From Primula veris (taxonomy: Eukaryota; Streptophyta; Magnoliopsida; Ericales; Primulaceae), in assembly GCA_963682055.1 (NCBI GenBank), contig OY821741.1, positions 21,460,711 to 21,524,710 of the forward strand: a stretch of 64,000 nucleotides of DNA, read 5' to 3'. Below, in pieces: positions 58,741-64,000 of this stretch; positions within the stretch are counted from its first letter, which is position 1; every line of letters begins with the position of its first letter. The notes below the pieces were generated by a model. The model was not told the origin of the DNA, made no database searches, and saw only the letters and a list, made by a program, of their open reading frames with translations. Made by a program: the position numbers and the translations under genes.

Positions 58741-59338
58741 ATGAGATCATATTTCACGATGGTAACCTTACCTACTTGACTGGAGATTCTAAGATCTAGG
58801 TTCAAGGGGACAAATGAATTGTGGGGGCATTTTCAGAAACCACTAATGGACTTAGGTCTTCAACCCATTCCTAGGATAACATAGTTATAGAACTTGCACT
58901 AAGCAGAGGTTAACCTAATGCTTTTAATGATCCTTGTATCTTGTTATAAAACCAAATGAGTATGGCAAGATACCTTAATAATAGATTACCTATGTGAGGT
59001 GTGATGGGGGCCACTTCTATGTGAATGAAAGTACGACTAAATTCTCTAGAGCATCTTACAGAATCTTACCAGGGTGTCCACGGCCGCAAAAACGGACGCA
59101 ACATAGAGAACTATTGGTATTATGAGGGAAGTCCTATGAGTACAGTTATCTTATTATGCACAAAAAGTCGAACGATTCAAGACATCGCGTCCATCATTTG
59201 GCGAGCATATCCGATTGTATTTCTCTAAGAAATATTCAAATACGAAAGCTATCTATCCCGATTGGAGGACTTTCCGCTGAACTCTCGAATTTGTCTGCAT
59301 ATCATTTGCATACCGATCAATTCATTCATGTGGTGCAT
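58741..59338 (+). other. 3' untranslated region of Copia-3
   Basis: No frame with a domain. A purine tract TTGTGGGGGCATT near 58829 could be a polypurine primer, but it is far from the LTR start at 59339. Confidence 0.4.
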
Positions 59339-60745
59339 TGTTGAAAAAAATATAATTGTGTAAATTAAATTGCTCTCAATAAAATTGAGGAACCTGTGTA
59401 ATTTACAAATTATGGGCATTGGAATAATTTTCTATATTTAAATAAATATTTGAGAAATTATTGGGTAAATATGTATATACATATTTAAATATATCAAATT
59501 GTTAATGTATAATATGCATAAATGTGGTTGCCTTTGGGGGTGTACATAAACCGAATCAAATCGACCGAACCAAACCGAACCGATCAAAAACCGAACCAAA
59601 CCGATTAGTAATTGGTTTGGTTCGGTTTGAAATTTGATGTACCGATTTAATCGGTTCGGTTTGCGATTTTAATGGGTTTCAAACAGAACCAAACCGAACC
59701 GAATCGAATCGATTATTTTTATTCATATATAAAATATATATAATTAGTTATATCTATAATTCAATAAGTTGATTTATGATGTTTTACTTGTTATTTGTAT
59801 TTATCAATAATATATTTTATTAAATTATTTATAAATTTATTTGCTATTCTACTTTTGGTTCAAAATTTTAAATGAAATATAAGCAAAAACTTTATAAAAC
59901 TAGTATAATTTTGAATATTGTGTTTTTTATTTATTAAAATTCAAACCGAACGAACCAAACCGATTATAATTTGTTTGGTTTGGTTTGATTTGGTTCCGAT
60001 AATTTTTTATCTAAAAACCGAATCAAAATATTTATTTTTTATTGATTTGATTTATATATTTTACTAAAAAATCAAGCCGAACACAACCGTAAACACCTCT
60101 AATTGTTTTTATATATAAATGCATGTATAGACTGTTACATATTATATATGTATATGTTAATGGAAATACCCACGTGGCATGAACCATATGGAAATAAATG
60201 GTAACAGACCATTTGAACTTACCGTTGCTTAGGCGGCGGTTATTTACGGAACAGACACACTATTTCGGATGTGTGCTGTATAATCCCAATAATTACAAAT
60301 TCTACAATCACATCCATTAAATGAAAGGTAGTGTTTTTTCCGAAAAGGTACAAAGGGTACTATATATATAACCCTATATTCTGAAAATCAATTAATTCAT
60401 ACTTGCAAAATTCTGTCAAAAATACAGCATCTATTTTCATTTCATACGTGTGTCCGGGAGAGTGTAAATACCACACTGGTTCGTCGTGCGATTGTTTTGT
60501 GCCTTTCTATTGATCGCGAGATCCGTTGAATCCTGAGAAACTTACGTCCGTAAAAATCCGGAAGTCGTTGGGAGGCAAATAAGTTTTAAGGAGAGAGTTT
60601 CCTACTCGACTCGAGGTATTTTGTTACCATAACTTTAGTAACCCGTGTAACTTCGTTTATTGCATTATTTATTATTACGTTTTGCATATAATTTGTTATT
60701 TATTTGTTTCAGTGATTTATACCAATAACCCGTGAGTATAAAATC
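59339..60745 (+). repeat. Copia-3 LTR, interrupted by a MITE
   Basis: Starts TGTTGAAAAAAATATAATTG and parallels 56965-57117. A TATA-like TATATATATAACC lies at about 60361. The 3' edge is uncertain; it may be at ATCGACA near 60750, where ACGTTATTAC follows, which resembles the CGTTATCAGC primer-site start of Copia-2. Confidence 0.5.
59536..60102. mobile_element. MITE rich in CGGTTCGGT motifs, copy 3
   Basis: Starts GGGGGTGTACAT and ends ACACCTCT, with ACCGAACCAAACCGA arrays just inside. Possible decayed TSD TTGCCTTT / TTGTTTTT. Inserted in the Copia-3 LTR. Confidence 0.65.
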
Positions 60746-60785
60746 GACAACGTTATTACAAAACCGTTTTTGTCTAATTTTGTGA

Positions 60786-60890
60786 CACTACAATAAAAAG
60801 TTCATTTAACATCATAATTTTTGTTGGTTGTGGCTAAATTTTAGCAACAGTTTAGTAACAAATTATGTTGTTATTTGCTATATTAAAAAA
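60786..60890. mobile_element. truncated CACTA-type MITE
   Basis: CACTACAATAAAAAGTTCAT followed by TGTGGCTAAATTTTAGCAAC matches the left half of 27127-27327. The right terminus is missing. Confidence 0.65.
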
Positions 60891-61568
60891 AACCTAGTGT
60901 AGGTTATCCTAATTTTGAAAACCATTAGATGATTAGTTATATAGACAAATGATCAAAGGGTTGTCAAAAATAATTAGAAAATACCTAATATACCCTTTGG
61001 GAGTGAAAAAATATTCCGGCTTGATTATTATTGGGAGTGAAAAAAAATCCCGTTCTCGAACCTTAAAAAAGCCAGGACCCAATTTTTTGGGACACGGTTT
61101 TCCAGGATTCTATAAGGTCGGTGACTGCCCCTTGTACGTGTTTTTTTTTACGCACGGGGGTAGTCGTTGTATTTACCGGGTAGGATACCCGAGTTATCGT
61201 CCGAGAACTTGATTTTTAAGTTAAATCTGTCTATTTAAGTTGTTTTACTATTAAACTATTAGAAATAAAATTAACAAGTGTGGTCGCGATTGGATTGAAT
61301 GTTTGGAGAATCCTTTTGGGCAGCTATCGCCTCGCTGAGAAGGTTGGGGTCCCACTGACCCTCAATGATCTCATGACGTGATACAAATACGTTTGGACTT
61401 CCCTTTGCCCCCTTGCCCCCTGAAGATCAAGTTTGCCCCTCGGACCCTCAGAAACTAATTGTTCTCAGGATTCCTTCAGCAAACAAGGGAATTTTCCACG
61501 ATACTCTGATCGTGATTGGCCTGTGGGTTCGCTTGCCGCGGTCCACTTCCGTCTTTCCTAGTCCCCCT
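60891..61568. other. no gene assigned
   Basis: 61260-61568 is GC-richer and lies downstream of the LINE frame on the minus strand, so it probably belongs to the same LINE, but no motif is readable. 60949-61212 holds an open frame without a domain. Confidence 0.35.
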
Positions 61569-61802
61569 TTACCCTCGAAGAACGCCCTGATGTCTCCTTC
61601 GGGAAGAAGAATAAGCATGCCCCTTTATTAGTACCTCTTTGCCCGCTATGGAGAGTAATTCACTTCTTAGTCCCTTTACCTTTTTCCATACTTTTCCACG
61701 AATAAAAGTAAATGTTTGCCTCTTATTTTTCCCCACAACTGAAGAATATATTTTAAGAAATAGTATGACTTTTGGGGCGTTTTTCCTTCTTAAAAAGCTC
61801 AT
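61569..61802 (-). pseudogene. LINE (L1) ORF2 fragment
   Basis: Minus-strand frame with VVGKNKRQTFTFIRGKVWKK, LRSELLSIAGKEVLIKG, the conserved block after the reverse-transcriptase core in plant L1 ORF2 (typically GR.K...F..I...VWKKL..W....LS.AGKEVLIK). The catalytic part is absent and the frame ends soon after. Confidence 0.75.
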
Positions 61803-61884
61803 TAGTGGAACAGATATTTCAAGTGATTTAAAAAACTACATTAATCAATGCCTCTCTAGACAGGCGGTCAACACGTCAGACTAA

Positions 61885-62575
61885 TTCTAATCAAAAGGGA
61901 AATCAACTCGTCCTGGAAACAGGAACACCGGAAACTGTGGAATGTGATCAAGATATTGTTTCACATAAAAACCAAGTATCTGTTGATAAAGAAAACGAGT
62001 ACCCGAATTTAAAAGATATCGGTACTCACCCTCATCTTGATGATGATTTGTTTGATATTATAGATAAAATCATGCCCCACAAGATCAATATAGAGGGTAG
62101 AAATTAGAATTCAGGTCTGGCCCAAAAACTTTGGCTACAATGCGCAACAGAATATTGGTACCCTAAACTTTTGAACATATTTAAGAGATAGTTGTTTGAA
62201 TCTTTAGCTATATGAGCCCATTTGCGTATACCCTGCACTTAATAAATTAATTCATTATATTTTTTTTATTTTGTTGTCCCTCAGTTCAGCACCCTGCAGG
62301 GTTCCAAGCACCGCACTTGCTCGGCATATCTACTTGTAAAACTGATTCCGAAAAAGAAAGTAAAAAAGTGTGTATCCACAAAAACTAGTTCAAAGCCTCA
62401 AATTCAGGCTCGAAAACTGAAGTGGTTTGCAAAGAGAAAGTGATGGTATGAATATATGGAAGTGGAGCTTATCTGGTTTGGGGGCAGTTTGTTTGTTCGG
62501 CATAGCGACTGCCACTTTTGTCGCCATCGTCTTAGTAAGTGAAGGGGAAAAAAACAAACACCAGCGCAATAAAAA
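61885..62575 (+). pseudogene. fragment of a plant membrane protein gene (DUF6821-like)
   Basis: Probable exon at about 61885-62109 (QLVLETGTPETVECDQDIVS, DDDLFDIIDKIMPHK). A likely intron ends at the acceptor TGTTGTCCCTCAG (62282). The next exon reads QHPAGFQAPHLLGISTCK and SKTEVVCKEK, with one stop, then a frameshift near 62440 leads into DGMNIWKWSLSGLGAVCLFG and IATATFVAIVLVSEGEK, a hydrophobic segment followed by a basic stretch and a possible donor (GGTACATAC at 62577). The W-KW-S-G-GA-C-FG-A-AT pattern is that of plant proteins with a DUF6821-type C-terminal membrane region (recognised from memory). The 5' and 3' ends are missing. Function unknown. Confidence 0.5.
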
Positions 62576-62589
62576 AGGTACATACTTCC

Positions 62590-63310
62590 CTAATATTTGT
62601 TTTTTTTTTTATATCAAGTTCATAAGAATATATACCCGCTTAACTTTGAGCAAATATCTTTTGAACGCTGAACAAAATTATCTGCTAATCTTAGGCGTAT
62701 AAGCATATCTTGTTCCAATGACTATTGCTTCCTACTGTAATAATCGGGTGTGTGTGTGTTTTAAATTATTTCAATATGTTCCCGGTTGTTGGTCCGACCT
62801 TCTTTTCAAAACCTACTTAGACCGTATTGTTAGCAATGAGAGTTCGTAGACACTCTTCTATTCTATATTGAAATTAAAATTTAAAGATAACTGAGATTAA
62901 AAGAAATAGGTGCATACCGGCCCCTTGTTACTTTCTAGTGCAAATTAATTAAAAAAGCTCTTACAGAAGAAACAACGCAACAAATCTTATCTCATAACTC
63001 ATAAGATACTAGACAACCAAAATTGAAACGGCCGTTGTTAAAAAAAAATCCTTTCGAGGAGGTCACTTTTTGGATCTAGAATCATGAGAAGTCCAGCAAC
63101 TATGAAATATGTTCTCATAATGAACACTATCCGAAGAAAAGGGCTTTGAACAAGCATATACAACAATGACACGACTGTAAAGCTCAAGTCTATTGGAAAT
63201 TGTAGTGTGTGTTTGGTTATGCTCATGGGTTGCGATTTTCATTTTTTATTTTTTATTTTTGTGTTATTTAAATTTTTTTTAAGATATATACATTGATGGT
63301 GCCATCTAAT
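62590..63310. other. no gene seen
   Basis: AT-rich; only short frames. Could include intron or flank of the preceding gene fragment. Confidence 0.35.
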
Positions 63311-63314
63311 TAAA

Positions 63315-63420
63315 AAAAAAACTGTTGGTGTAGAGATAAAATTGACTTTAAGATAGTAGAAGATAAAGAGTTCAAATCATATTAGTTGGTTTTTTCGAAA
63401 ATCATCTGTTTTTTAGCTTG
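63315..63420 (+). repeat. second SINE-like Pol III promoter
   Basis: An A-box-like TGGTGTAGAGA (63326-63336, 10 of 11 positions) and a B box GTTCAAATC (63370-63378, full match to GWTCRANNC), about 34 bases apart. Confidence 0.35.
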
Positions 63421-63584
63421 AAATTACCAAATTTCGTAAATGATATTTTTTCAAACAAAATTACTAAAAAAATTATTTTATTTTCCAATACTATTTAATT
63501 TCGTATTTATTTTATGTTATGTTAAACATAAAAAAAAAAATCTTTTTTTTTTATTACACTCTATTTATTTATCTTATAGTCGAC

Positions 63585-63650
63585 ATATTTCTTACACCCC
63601 GGCCTTCCCAAAAAAATCATTCTGCTTCCGCCCCCGTTTATGTTGCTTAA
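63585..63650 (-). repeat. possible decayed hAT terminus
   Basis: Reverse complement contains CGGGGGCGGAAGCAGAATG, similar to the CAGGGGCGGAGCCAG-type hAT end at 10135. No partner end within the window. The remainder to 64000 holds no gene. Confidence 0.25.
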
Positions 63651-64000
63651 AAAGAGTTTCCTTCTTTGTTTTATTGTCAACGTAAGGAAAAGAGTTGTAT
63701 AAAAACAACACGACGCATTTGCCCCCAAACAAAAAAAAAAGTTGAGAATAACCCCGAACATAGATACATACTCTCCTCTGGAATGCGACGTATGAGTCTT
63801 AATGTGAGTTTAATAAGGTTTAAACTTTAAGCTTTTCTAATTAATTTAATTAATTTTGCTCCAATTCAAATTTAGTGTATTCTCCAAGTTTTCCTAATTA
63901 ATGTTATTAATTTTGCTAAAATTCCGATTTAGTGTGCTAAACTTTAAATTTTGGGAAAATAATAATTTAGTTAATATTTAGAAACTTATTTACAAAAACC

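Noticed and set aside
63440..63761. Phe/Leu-rich frames near the right edge
   Set aside because: T-rich low complexity; no domain or signal pattern beyond composition.

Overview
The window reads as transposon-dominated nuclear DNA from a flowering plant, probably a eudicot; I cannot name the species. Evidence is the high AT content, an intronless F-box gene of the large plant FBX/FBA type, a MULE transposase-OTU reading frame, plant mobile domain (PMD) exons, Copia and Ty3/Gypsy (Athila/Tat-like primer site) LTR elements, and Stowaway, hAT and CACTA-type MITEs. There are no prokaryotic operons, CRISPR arrays or rRNA. Only one gene looks intact: the F-box gene at 27943-29025 on the minus strand. 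Almost everything else is a mobile element, often nested inside another, and most boundaries rest on target-site duplications (TSDs) or on comparison with a second copy in the window. Layout: 1-8.6 kb holds a SINE-like Pol III promoter, a reverse-transcriptase fragment, a small hairpin MITE, a possible Helitron and a Stowaway MITE. 8.6-19.3 kb is a broken paralogue of the F-box locus, split by a hAT-like element (10135-18758) that itself contains an old minus-strand Copia element (11495-18385). 19.35-26.7 kb is an unclassified repeat (called R, copy A) interrupted by a LINE-like tail and a decayed plus-strand Copia element (Copia-1) with a duplicated LTR core promoter, a YVDG reverse-transcriptase site and a chimeric 3' end. 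26.7-29.3 kb carries two MITEs and the intact F-box gene. 29.3-37.1 kb looks like one decayed MULE with PMD exons followed by a transposase-SWIM-OTU frame and related repeats at both ends. 37.6-56.8 kb is the deepest nest: R copy B contains a Copia RNase H fragment, which contains a 17.1 kb non-autonomous Gypsy element (38621-55728, TSD GTTTA), which contains a solo Copia LTR (39868-41289, TSD CCATC), a MITE, a truncated LTR and a younger Copia element (48287-55260, TSD ATAAT) lying within the Gypsy element's own LTR. 56.9-60.8 kb is a mosaic of Copia LTR, Gypsy LTR, Copia RNase H and a MITE. 60.8-64 kb holds a truncated CACTA MITE, a LINE ORF2 fragment, a broken gene fragment with a DUF6821-like membrane segment, and a second SINE-like signal. 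The two related Copia elements (11.5-18.4 kb and 48.3-55.3 kb) appear to share the same coding lesions although the younger one has LTRs about 98 percent identical. This suggests a defective lineage copied in trans. No wholly new system could be proven from sequence alone. The strongest leads are that trans-mobilised Copia family, the PMD plus MULE-OTU element, and the shared TIR families that supply filled and empty sites.
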